Shown: positions 1 through 6,355 of the stretch, piece after piece | How positions within the stretch are numbered: position 1 is the first letter of the stretch | Layout: the number at the start of each line of letters is the position of its first letter | NCBI GenBank assembly: GCA_022706885.1 | Contig: JAKJBR010000037.1 | Span: forward strand, 1 to 12,220 | From: DUPQ01 sp022706885 | Lineage (GTDB): Bacteria; Bacillota; Clostridia; DUPQ01 | Direction: 5' to 3' | Length of the DNA: 12,220 nucleotides | Notes under the pieces: generated by a model | Seen by the model: only the letters and a program-made list of their open reading frames with translations | Databases searched by the model: none | What the model was told of the DNA's origin: nothing | Made by a program: the position numbers and the translations under genes

Positions 1-516
1 TATTATGAAAACTGCTTAAAATATGACTGTGTAGGTGCGGTAATGGTAAATGACGACTGGGGCTTTAAAACCGCTACCATGTTGTCACCGGAAGATTTGA
101 GAAAATACATATTCCCGTACTACAAAAAGATAGTGGAAATGGCCCATAAAAGCGGTCGTTTAACCATGCTGCATTCCTGCGGTAACTTAGAGGAAGTGAT
201 GGATGACATAATTTATGATATGAAATTTGACGGGAAACATTCATTTGAAGACAACATTCTGCCTGTTGAAGAAGGATACAGGAAATATGCAGATAAAATA
301 GCCATACTGGGCGGAATTGACCTGGATTTTATTGCAAGGGAATCGGCGGAAAATATTAGAGCCAGATGTGCAGCATTGATAAAACTTACGGGATATAAAG
401 GGTATGCACTGGGAACGGGAAACAGTATCCCCGATTATATACCGTTTAAAAATTTTGCGGCAATGATAGGGTGTGTGTATCCGGAATTTGAAGAACACTT
501 TTCGCATTTGTTATAA
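1..516 (+). CDS. URO-D superfamily protein, C-terminal part (5' end outside window)
   Basis: This is the last 171 codons of a uroporphyrinogen-decarboxylase-fold protein. The frame is open to base 1, so ATG 43 is an internal Met and not the start. Visible family features are VNDDWGFKT near the left edge, LHSCGN (the strand-end HxC motif shared by URO-D and corrinoid methyltransferases), ILGGIDLDF, and a closing GTGNSIPDYIP segment. Members with this HSCG motif are usually annotated as methyltransferase-like rather than as true HemE, but the substrate cannot be read from the sequence. MtaA/MtbA enzymes have a late Cys as third zinc ligand; here that region reads GTGNSIP and lacks it. It resembles the complete protein encoded at 4550-5620 in motif order but is clearly a different gene. 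It converges on the DUF368 gene with only 27 bases between the stops and no evident hairpin. Family call is firm; function is open. Confidence 0.85.
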   Translation, partial: YYENCLKYDCVGAVMVNDDWGFKTATMLSPEDLRKYIFPYYKKIVEMAHKSGRLTMLHSCGNLEEVMDDIIYDMKFDGKHSFEDNILPVEEGYRKYADKIAILGGIDLDFIARESAENIRARCAALIKLTGYKGYALGTGNSIPDYIPFKNFAAMIGCVYPEFEEHFSHLL

Positions 517-543
517 AGTGAATGCTGATTTTAATATATTTGA

Positions 544-1386
544 TTAAGCGGTCTTTTCACTGTTTTTATCCAATTTGTTCAATAATACGGAAGCCGTAAA
601 GCCTGCTGCAAAGCAGGCTGCACTTATAATAAGGCTCCACCAATTTGGGTATTCGGTAGGGATTATAAGGAGGGTGGACGCAATAACTATTCCTATTATT
701 GTGTGATGCATTATACCGTGGTGCTTCTCGAACAGATGATTGACAAGCCTGGCAAATAAAAGAACGGTTACCGCAAGACCGGCTATCAATGGAAGTATTA
801 CCGCCATATCCAAAGCGGCTATACCGGAAGTCATCGGCTGATACAGCCCCATGAATATTAAGATGGATGAGGAACTCAATCCGGGGATAATAAGGCTGAA
901 ACCCCATATGAGACCCGAGAAAGCAAACCACCAGATGTTCGGGGTTATGGACGAGGACGATTGATTATCCAGCAGCAATAATAAGGTAAACATTAAAAAC
1001 AAGCCCAATGTAAATCCTATACGGGATTTATTGTCGGTGCCGTTTTTACCTGCCTCCTTAAACAGGGAGGGCAATGTTCCCGCTATCAATCCTACGAACA
1101 GTGCGATGGCTATTGAAGCGGATGCCGCAAACAGCATTTCCACTAGCTTTGCAATGAGTAAAAATCCCGCAAGCCACCCTATAAGAAAAGGAATGAACAT
1201 CTTGTAGTAAGTTTTAAAGGACTTTACAGGATGTGCTAAAAGAGCCATCATGGGCTGATATATTCCGAAAACCACACACAAAACACCTCCGCTTACACCG
1301 GGAATAATGGCGCCGGCTCCCACTACCATTCCTTTTATCACAAGCAGTATCCATTCTACTATCGGAACAGGTTTCTTTTCTTTCAT
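544..1386 (-). CDS. DUF368 membrane protein, probable undecaprenyl-phosphate translocase (PopT-type)
   Basis: A 280-residue polytopic membrane protein with many hydrophobic helices (roughly 12-50, 63-87, 90-106, 123-140, 152-185, 193-216, 228-243, 250-270). The family signature appears twice: IIPGVSGG at 27-34 followed by GIYQPM at 41-46, and IIPGLSSS at 166-173 followed by GLYQPM at 180-185. This shows the internal duplication expected of two pseudo-symmetric halves. Established knowledge: DUF368 proteins have been identified as one of two broadly conserved families that return undecaprenyl phosphate across the cytoplasmic membrane for wall polymer synthesis. Specificity here is inferred from family membership. 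The ATG is preceded by GAAAGGA at 7-base spacing, and a promoter lies just upstream on the same strand. The gene appears monocistronic: it converges on the URO-D fragment and diverges from the amidohydrolase pair. Confidence 0.88.
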   Translation of the reverse strand: MKEKKPVPIVEWILLVIKGMVVGAGAIIPGVSGGVLCVVFGIYQPMMALLAHPVKSFKTYYKMFIPFLIGWLAGFLLIAKLVEMLFAASASIAIALFVGLIAGTLPSLFKEAGKNGTDNKSRIGFTLGLFLMFTLLLLLDNQSSSSITPNIWWFAFSGLIWGFSLIIPGLSSSSILIFMGLYQPMTSGIAALDMAVILPLIAGLAVTVLLFARLVNHLFEKHHGIMHHTIIGIVIASTLLIIPTEYPNWWSLIISAACFAAGFTASVLLNKLDKNSEKTA

Positions 1387-1415
1387 AACCCAGTCCTTTC
1401 AATCTTAATACATGA

Positions 1416-1443
1416 ATTATATCATCCGTTGCTGAAATCTCAA
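1416..1443 (-). promoter_or_regulatory. Promoter of the DUF368 gene
   Basis: On the minus strand TTGAGA (1438-1443) lies 16 bases before a perfect TATAAT (1416-1421), which is preceded by TGA, making an extended -10 box. This predicts a transcript start near 1409 and a leader of about 23 bases containing the Shine-Dalgarno sequence. Confidence 0.7.
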
Positions 1444-1550
1444 TGAAGATGAATCATAAAAAATGTAAAATGCAAAGTTTTAATAATAAAATTTAAAGAT
1501 AATTGATGATATTAATGTGTTAGAATATATGAGGTCAGTATTCATTATAA

Positions 1551-1571
1551 CGGTTTATTAAAATATAACCG
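1551..1571. promoter_or_regulatory. Operator-like dyad upstream of the amidohydrolase pair
   Basis: CGGTT (1551-1555) and AACCG (1567-1571) form a 5-base inverted repeat across an 11-base AT-only centre, ending 27 bases before the start codon at 1599. A weak promoter candidate, TTGATG (1503-1508) with 17 bases to TATATG (1526-1531), would place the dyad just downstream of the transcript start, where a repressor could act. Short arms and a weak promoter keep confidence low. The rest of 1387-1598 holds only the DUF368 promoter and AT-rich sequence with no gene. Confidence 0.3.
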
Positions 1572-1598
1572 CTGTATACGTTTTAAAAGAGGGAATAT

Positions 1599-2504
1599 AT
1601 GAAAAAAATTGATATCCATGTTCACAGCAGGATGTATCTGACGGAAGAAGAAAGAAACGCTATATATCAACCGATAAAAGACAAGCTTACCTATCCTGCT
1701 CCCGAAGATATCGCGATAATATATAAGAGACTCGGCATTGAAAAGGGAGTACTTTTGGTAACCGTAGCTCCCGAAGGTGCACATTATACTTTCACCAACT
1801 TGGAAGCAATGAGAATAGTAAGAAGATATCCCGACCTGTTTTACTGGTTTTGCGGAATAGACCCCAGATGCTGGACAAACAGTGCCGATACCGATCTTTC
1901 ACATTTTATAAATCATTATAAAAAGCACGGTGCAAAAGGTATCGGTGAAGTGACTGCAAAGTTGCCTTTTTCAGACGAGCGTATGCAAAATCTGTTCAGA
2001 CATGCCGAGTTGTGCGATATGCCCGTTTTAATTCACATAGGTACGGATGACAGCCCTTACGGTATTTATGATGTAAAAGGATTAAAGCAGCTGGAAGAGA
2101 CTTTAATAAAATTTCCCAAACTTACTATTATCGGGCATTCTCAACCTTTCTGGGCGGAAATAGGTGCCGATTCGGAGGAATGTGACAGATTCGGATATCC
2201 TTCGGGACCTGTTAAAAAAGCCGGAAGACTGGTGGAACTTATGAAAAAATACGATAACCTTCATGCAGACCTGTCGGCAAACAGCGGATATAATGCGGTG
2301 ACCGGGGATCCCGATTTCGGATACGCATTCTTAGAAGAATTTCAGGACAGGATATACTACGGTACCGGTATCTGCTCAGGAAGAGAGGAGAAATCTTTCA
2401 AATTGGCACAGTTTCTGGAACAGGGAGTGGAAAAGAACAAATTGAGCGATAGGGCATACAGGAAAATATGCAGAACAAATGCTTTAAGGCTTTTGGAAAG
2501 GTAA
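1599..2504 (+). CDS. Amidohydrolase family protein (Amidohydro_2), copy A with altered active site
   Basis: A 301-residue cytoplasmic TIM-barrel metal-dependent hydrolase or decarboxylase type protein; no signal peptide is seen. Barrel landmarks run in order: DIHVH with H7 and H9 at strand 1, GIGEV with E117, LIHIG with H146, IIGH with H180, then YYGTG. In this superfamily the strand-8 position normally holds a metal- or water-activating Asp, as copy B does in FYGTD; here codon 2367-2369 is GGT, giving Gly257. The other four metal-site candidates are intact, so the fold is probably preserved while catalysis may be lost or changed. The start ATG has AGAGGG about 7 bases upstream. Copy B follows after 10 bases, so the two are almost certainly co-transcribed. 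Relatives include ACMSD-like decarboxylases and lactonases; the substrate is unknown. Confidence 0.85.
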   Translation: MKKIDIHVHSRMYLTEEERNAIYQPIKDKLTYPAPEDIAIIYKRLGIEKGVLLVTVAPEGAHYTFTNLEAMRIVRRYPDLFYWFCGIDPRCWTNSADTDLSHFINHYKKHGAKGIGEVTAKLPFSDERMQNLFRHAELCDMPVLIHIGTDDSPYGIYDVKGLKQLEETLIKFPKLTIIGHSQPFWAEIGADSEECDRFGYPSGPVKKAGRLVELMKKYDNLHADLSANSGYNAVTGDPDFGYAFLEEFQDRIYYGTGICSGREEKSFKLAQFLEQGVEKNKLSDRAYRKICRTNALRLLER

Positions 2505-2514
2505 AGGGGAAAAC

Positions 2515-3417
2515 ATGAAAAGAATTGACATGCATATTCACTCCGTAATGTATTCAGATGATTGGGAAAAACAAAATGACATACCGAGAGTATACAGGAA
2601 GGAAACATTTGCAACACCCGACGAGATAAAGCCTTATTACGATAAGTTGGGTATTGGAAAAGGAGTTCTTTTACCGGTAGTGTCAATTGAAGGACAGCAC
2701 AGACTGATAAATAATGAGGAAACTTACAGGATAGTGCGCGCATATCCGGATATGTTTGACTGGTACTGTAATATAGATCCCAGATGGCATTACAACTCGG
2801 AAGATACCGATTTGGGGTTCTTTATTGAGCACTATAAGAAGCTCGGAGCCAAAGGAATAGGAGAAGTTACAAGCCATCTTATGTTCGATGACTGTAGAAT
2901 GAGAAATCTGTTTTATCATGCAGAGAAGCTGAACATGCCTATTCTTTTTCATCTTGCAACGGAAAAAGAAGCATACGGTATTATTGACATGGTCGGTCTT
3001 CCTTTGCTGGAAAAGACTCTTAATGATTTTCCCGACCTTATATTCATAGGGCATTCCGCTTCCTTCTGGTCGCATATAAGCGGTGATGTAACTGAAGAAA
3101 CTATGCACTTATACAACAAGGGACCGGTTGTTCCGGGGGGAAGGATACTAAAGCTTTTGAGAAAGTACGGAAATCTTATGTGTGATATATCGGCAAACAG
3201 CGGTTATACTGCCATAACCAGAGACCCCGATTTCGGATACGCATTCTTGGAAGAGTTTCAGGACAGGATTTTCTACGGGACCGACATATGTGCTCCCAGG
3301 GAATACGGTTTTTTTGACACGGTTAACTTCCTGGATAAAGGATTCAATAACAGACGCTTGAGCAGATCGGCATATTTGAAGATAAACAGGTTAAATGCCG
3401 AAGATATATTAAAATAA
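2515..3417 (+). CDS. Amidohydrolase family protein (Amidohydro_2), copy B
   Basis: A 300-residue paralogue of the preceding protein. The two align end to end without gaps, with about 159 identities in 300 by my hand count (53%). The full metal-site set is visible: H7 and H9 (DMHIH), E117 (GIGEV), H146 (LFHLA), H180 (FIGH) and D257 (FYGTD). This copy is therefore the likely active enzyme. Identity is highest around GAKGIGEVT (111-119), SANSG (226-230) and DPDFGYAFLEEFQDRI (237-252), and lowest at residues 14-40, where substrate specificity may differ. It is preceded by AAAGGGGA and lies 10 bases after copy A. The family covers hydrolases, lactonases and non-oxidative decarboxylases; I cannot choose between them. 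Adjacent URO-D genes suggest a catabolic setting but do not define one. Confidence 0.88.
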   Translation: MKRIDMHIHSVMYSDDWEKQNDIPRVYRKETFATPDEIKPYYDKLGIGKGVLLPVVSIEGQHRLINNEETYRIVRAYPDMFDWYCNIDPRWHYNSEDTDLGFFIEHYKKLGAKGIGEVTSHLMFDDCRMRNLFYHAEKLNMPILFHLATEKEAYGIIDMVGLPLLEKTLNDFPDLIFIGHSASFWSHISGDVTEETMHLYNKGPVVPGGRILKLLRKYGNLMCDISANSGYTAITRDPDFGYAFLEEFQDRIFYGTDICAPREYGFFDTVNFLDKGFNNRRLSRSAYLKINRLNAEDILK

Positions 3418-3449
3418 CGGTATTCAGGTAAATTGTTCGGGTTTACATA

Positions 3450-3477
3450 TTGCCAAAAAACGATAAATGTGTATAAT
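3450..3477 (+). promoter_or_regulatory. perR-rubrerythrin promoter
   Basis: TTGCCA (3450-3455), 16 bases, then TATAAT (3472-3477) gives a near-consensus vegetative promoter 28 bases before the perR ATG. An imperfect PerR-box-like dyad overlaps the -10: bases 3471-3485 match TTATAAT-N-ATTATAA at 10 of 14 fixed positions by hand count. Autoregulation would be usual for this family, but the box match is weak. Confidence 0.65.
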
Positions 3478-3504
3478 CTTAATGAGATAGGATATTGATA
3501 ACTT

Positions 3505-3906
3505 ATGAAAATAACAAGAAATACAGTACAAAGAGAAATTATTTTACAAACCGTTTTGGGTATGGATAATCACCCGTCCGCCGATGAAGTTTACGCAAAG
3601 TTGAGACCGGAAAACCCGTCAATCAGCAGAGCAACGGTTTACAGGAATTTGGAATTGCTGGCAAGGCAGGGGAAAATACTGCACATTCAAACCCCCAGGG
3701 GTGCGGATTGTTTCGATTTCAACACTGATGAACATCATCATCTGCGTTGTGAAGTATGTCGGAGAGTATATGACATAAATATTTCCGATATACCGAAGAT
3801 TGATTATGATAAAATTGATCCGGAGGGATTTATTATTAACGGATATAATATTTCGTTTTACGGAATATGTCCTGAATGTCAAAAAAATGAAAGGAGTAAT
3901 ATATGA
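3505..3906 (+). CDS. perR: PerR-type peroxide-sensing repressor (Fur family)
   Basis: A 133-residue Fur-superfamily regulator: winged-helix DNA-binding domain (about 4-66, recognition region SRATVYRNLELL at 41-52), then a metal-binding dimerisation domain. Aligned to B. subtilis PerR from memory, the regulatory metal ligands are all present with a constant offset of 14: H23, D71, H77, H79 and D90. The Asp at 90, rather than Glu, is the PerR-type residue. The structural zinc site is C82-x2-C85 and C122-x2-C125. In PerR, Fe(II)-dependent oxidation of the His ligands by peroxide releases DNA and induces defence genes. The start is fixed because an in-frame TAA lies at 3499-3501, two codons upstream. 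The N-terminus is about 12 residues shorter than B. subtilis PerR. It overlaps rubrerythrin by four bases. Metal preference cannot be proved from sequence. Confidence 0.88.
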   Translation: MKITRNTVQREIILQTVLGMDNHPSADEVYAKLRPENPSISRATVYRNLELLARQGKILHIQTPRGADCFDFNTDEHHHLRCEVCRRVYDINISDIPKIDYDKIDPEGFIINGYNISFYGICPECQKNERSNI

Positions 3907-4439
3907 AAAATTTAAAAGGTACAAAAACAGAAGCTAATTTATTGGAAGCTTTCGCTGGGGAATCCATGGCAAGAAACAAGTACTCTTATTTTGCTTCCAA
4001 AGCAAAAAAGGACGGATATGTTCAGATAGCCAATATTTTTGAGGAAACGGCTAATAATGAGAAAGAACACGCAAAAATTTGGTTTAAACTGCTGGAAGGT
4101 ATAGGCGATACACCGGTTAATCTTGAGCATGCGGCAGAAGGCGAGAATTACGAATGGACCGATATGTATCCAAGATTTGCAAAAGATGCAAAAGCCGAAG
4201 GATTCAAGGAGATTGCAGTTCTTTTTGAGCAGGTAGCAAAGATAGAAAAAGATCATGAAGAGAGATACAGAAAACTGCTTGCCAATATCAATGACGGTAT
4301 TGTTTTCTCAAGAGATTCCGAAACAATCTGGGAATGCACCAACTGCGGGCATGTTGTTATAGGTAAAAAAGCACCTCAGATGTGTCCGGTATGTGATCAT
4401 CCGAGAGATTACTTTGAGATTAAGGTTGTTAATTATTAA
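3903..4439 (+). CDS. rbr: Rubrerythrin
   Basis: A 178-residue non-haem iron peroxidase that reduces hydrogen peroxide to water in the cytoplasm of anaerobes, using rubredoxin or NAD(P)H-linked donors. The N-terminal four-helix diiron domain (about 5-128) shows paired ligand motifs: E20 in AFAGES, E53-x2-H56 in NEKEH, then E103 and E115-x2-H118 in IEKDH. The C-terminal rubredoxin domain (about 143-175) has C145-x2-C148 and C161-x2-C164, binding one Fe(Cys)4. Its ATG overlaps the perR stop (ATGA at 3903-3906), with AAGGAG six bases upstream, so translation is coupled to the regulator that most likely controls it. A terminator follows about 35 bases after the stop. The size matches the short, classical Clostridia rubrerythrins. 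Confidence 0.95.
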   Translation: MKNLKGTKTEANLLEAFAGESMARNKYSYFASKAKKDGYVQIANIFEETANNEKEHAKIWFKLLEGIGDTPVNLEHAAEGENYEWTDMYPRFAKDAKAEGFKEIAVLFEQVAKIEKDHEERYRKLLANINDGIVFSRDSETIWECTNCGHVVIGKKAPQMCPVCDHPRDYFEIKVVNY

Positions 4440-4471
4440 CCGTTAATTTCCGAGTATAATATTGAAACAAC

Positions 4472-4501
4472 AAAAAGGACAGCCGTTGCTGTCTTTTTTT
4501 G
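4472..4501. terminator. Bidirectional intrinsic terminator between rubrerythrin and the URO-D gene
   Basis: GACAGC (4478-4483), loop CGTT, GCTGTC (4488-4493), then a run of eight T. A run of five A plus G on the left side gives the reverse strand a short U-run too, so one hairpin can end both convergent transcripts. Confidence 0.85.
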
Positions 4502-4549
4502 TTTAATCCGTTATTTTATTTATGCTGCAAAAGATATCGGAGTATATAT

Positions 4550-5620
4550 TTAATATTTTCCCGCCTCTTTAACGGTCTTTATTATGTTCGTAAAGTTTTC
4601 CAGACTGACCGTGTTGGGTATGGAATGGTCCGATGAAAATATGTAGCCGCCGTTTTCCTTTAAAACGGGAACATTTTGTATAATTGCCTCGGTCACTTCA
4701 TCAACCTTATCCCAAAGTACTGCATTTATCCCGCCGTGGAGTACCAATTTGTCTCCGTATTTCTTTTTTAATAAGATGGGATCCATTCCGGCTTTTATTT
4801 CCAGGGGATTAAGAGCATCCACTCCTATTTCCACCAGATCTTCCACGAAGTTCATAACACAACCGCAGGAATGTAAATGTGCATATATTCCTTTGTTGTG
4901 AGCCCAATCCACAGCTTTTTTATGAAAAGGCTTTACTAATTCTCTGTAGGTGTCCAAAGAGAAAAATGTCTTGTTTTTATATCCCATATCGTCATACCAG
5001 AATATGGAATCGAACCTGTAACCCTTATCCCACAGTATATCAAAATGTTTAATGCAGGAATTTAAGTAAGTATCAAACATGTCCATTACCCACTCGGGTT
5101 GCTCGAGCATTGCTATCAGTATTGTTTCTGTACCGCACATCCAGGAATGGGTAACATCAAATCCGAACCAGAATCCCGCCTGTATCCAATGACCGTCTGC
5201 GACCCATTCGGGATATACTCTCCCGTAGCGCTCCCAATTTATTCTGTTTGTGCCTTCTTCCATTCGTTTTTTTGTTTCTTCAAACCAGATTTTTGAATTA
5301 TCCACTTTATAATCCAGAAATTCCGGGGTGGAGTCTTCTTCCTTAAACTTTCTTAATGTAACTCCGTAATTGGTGGTATAGGTAATCTGCTTTTCGTTTT
5401 CTTCCAGTACCCTGACTTCATATTGCGGGGATATATCGACATTGATTGTCGAGACTTTATCTACACCGAAATAATCTCTCCAGTCGGCATCTTTGGGCAT
5501 TCCTTCTCTTTGCCATCTTTTTACGGTGCCTTCCCACGGAGAGTCTATTATGGGGATTCTGTCAGCCTCCCGATGCTGAAACATTCTTTTGAATCGCTCT
5601 TTCGATGTCATTTCTTTCAT
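4550..5620 (-). CDS. Uroporphyrinogen decarboxylase family protein (methyltransferase-like)
   Basis: A complete 356-residue URO-D-fold protein. It begins TSKERFKRMFQHREADRIPI, the usual opening of non-HemE family members (LT.rER...a..g...DRvP). Further landmarks are FWYDDMGYKNKTF (207-219), AHLHSCGCVMNF (247-258) with H250, C252 and C254, DALNPLEIKAGMD (268-280), LHGGIN (294-299) and FSSDHSIPN (328-336). In MtaA/MtbA-type methylcobamide methyltransferases the zinc is held by HxC plus a late Cys; here the late position reads SSDHSIP, with no Cys. True HemE is shorter on average and has different motifs, so haem synthesis is unlikely. AAGGAG lies nine bases before the ATG, inside an 8-base palindrome CCTTAAGG. 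It converges on rubrerythrin and diverges from the YhcH gene. A role in demethylation or another C1 reaction is a guess; no corrinoid protein is nearby. Confidence 0.87.
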   Translation of the reverse strand: MKEMTSKERFKRMFQHREADRIPIIDSPWEGTVKRWQREGMPKDADWRDYFGVDKVSTINVDISPQYEVRVLEENEKQITYTTNYGVTLRKFKEEDSTPEFLDYKVDNSKIWFEETKKRMEEGTNRINWERYGRVYPEWVADGHWIQAGFWFGFDVTHSWMCGTETILIAMLEQPEWVMDMFDTYLNSCIKHFDILWDKGYRFDSIFWYDDMGYKNKTFFSLDTYRELVKPFHKKAVDWAHNKGIYAHLHSCGCVMNFVEDLVEIGVDALNPLEIKAGMDPILLKKKYGDKLVLHGGINAVLWDKVDEVTEAIIQNVPVLKENGGYIFSSDHSIPNTVSLENFTNIIKTVKEAGKY

Positions 5621-5737
5621 ACCGATAACTCCTTAAGGTTCCTTATACGAGTATACTATATTATTCATTTGTAATACAGGTTATTTGCCGAGGATTCAGT
5701 AAAAAAATATGAAAAACAGTGAAAAAATTAATGTAAA

Positions 5738-5754
5738 CTGCAATATCCTTGCAG
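5738..5754. promoter_or_regulatory. Perfect inverted repeat (candidate operator) at the yhcH-type promoter
   Basis: CTGCAA (5738-5743), five bases, TTGCAG (5749-5754): the arms are exact reverse complements. The repeat ends eight bases before the -10 box TATAAT at 5763-5768, exactly where a regulator would block or replace -35 contacts. The binding protein is unknown. Confidence 0.5.
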
Positions 5755-5762
5755 ATTAAGAG

Positions 5763-5768
5763 TATAAT
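5763..5768 (+). promoter_or_regulatory. -10 box of the YhcH/YiaL-type gene
   Basis: A perfect TATAAT with no good -35 hexamer at 16-18 bases upstream. Transcription would start near 5775, which excludes the upstream in-frame TTG 5749 and ATG 5767 as start codons and supports ATG 5797. Confidence 0.5.
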
Positions 5769-5796
5769 GGCGGTATGTATAAGAGAGGACGGAAAA

Positions 5797-6249
5797 ATGA
5801 TAAACGGAAATATTGAAGGTACAGGAGTTCCTGCGTGCATGGATGATTATTTAATGAAGGCAATGGAAATAATGAAGGGGTTGGATACCGGAACTCCTTC
5901 AGGCAAGGTTATTGTTGACGGTGATAATTTTTACTATACCGTAATGGAAACGGCCGTTAAACCTGTTGAAGAAATAAAATTCGAAATGCATAAAAAGTAT
6001 ATAGATATTCACTATGTTATTGTAGGTAATGAAAGAATTGCCGTTGCCAACGGCAACATGCTGAAAATATCGCAACCTTATTCGGAGGAAAAAGACTGTG
6101 CGCTGTGTTATGACGGGCAGGTCATGAGTATTATAGCCCTGCAGGAGAAGGATTTTTGCGTGATTTATCCTTATGAAGCCCATAAACCGGGCGGAATGGT
6201 TAATGATTTTTGCAAAATAAAGAAGGCAGTGTTCAAAATTAAGGTATAA
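5797..6249 (+). CDS. YhcH/YjgK/YiaL (DUF386) family protein
   Basis: A 150-residue single-domain protein of the beta-jellyroll family that includes EbgC, YiaL and YhcH. The hallmark is FEMHKKYIDIHYVI (62-75), with E63, H65, Y68, D70 and H72 in the metal/sugar pocket, and IYPYEAHKPG (123-132) with H129. Family members are tied to sugar and sialic-acid catabolism and may act on sugar anomers; activity is not well defined. I chose ATG 5797 over the longer frame from TTG 5749: GAGG lies eight bases before it, the resulting MINGNIEG start fits the family (typically about 150 residues), and the likely -10 box overlaps the earlier starts. It stands alone between a divergent URO-D gene and an acyl-CoA synthetase gene that appears to have its own promoter, so its sugar pathway is not in this window. 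Confidence 0.85.
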   Translation: MINGNIEGTGVPACMDDYLMKAMEIMKGLDTGTPSGKVIVDGDNFYYTVMETAVKPVEEIKFEMHKKYIDIHYVIVGNERIAVANGNMLKISQPYSEEKDCALCYDGQVMSIIALQEKDFCVIYPYEAHKPGGMVNDFCKIKKAVFKIKV

Positions 6250-6253
6250 AGTG

Positions 6254-6281
6254 TTGTTTATTGCGTAAAAATCTGTATAAT
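6254..6281 (+). promoter_or_regulatory. Possible promoter of the acyl-CoA synthetase gene
   Basis: TTGTTT (6254-6259), 16 bases, TATAAT (6276-6281), about 75 bases before the start codon. The -10 is perfect; the -35 matches only at TTG plus position. It begins just after the YhcH-type stop codon, so the two genes may be transcribed separately or by read-through. Confidence 0.4.
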
Positions 6282-6355
6282 AGAAAAAAGAATCTGTCCA
6301 GAAGATATAATTTTGGCAGTAAAATATTGTAGCAAGGCAGGAAGGTAGGAAAGAT

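Noticed and set aside
43..45. ATG 43 as the start of the first gene
   Set aside because: The frame is open back to base 1 with family-like sequence (VGAVMVNDDWG), so this Met is internal to a gene cut by the window edge.
4455..4460. Perfect TATAAT after the rubrerythrin stop codon
   Set aside because: It lies just before the shared terminator with no gene downstream on the plus strand and no good -35; chance in AT-rich DNA.
5650..5655. Minus-strand TATACT as -10 box of the 4550-5620 URO-D gene
   Set aside because: No acceptable -35 at 16-18 bases; the promoter of that gene cannot be fixed from the sequence.
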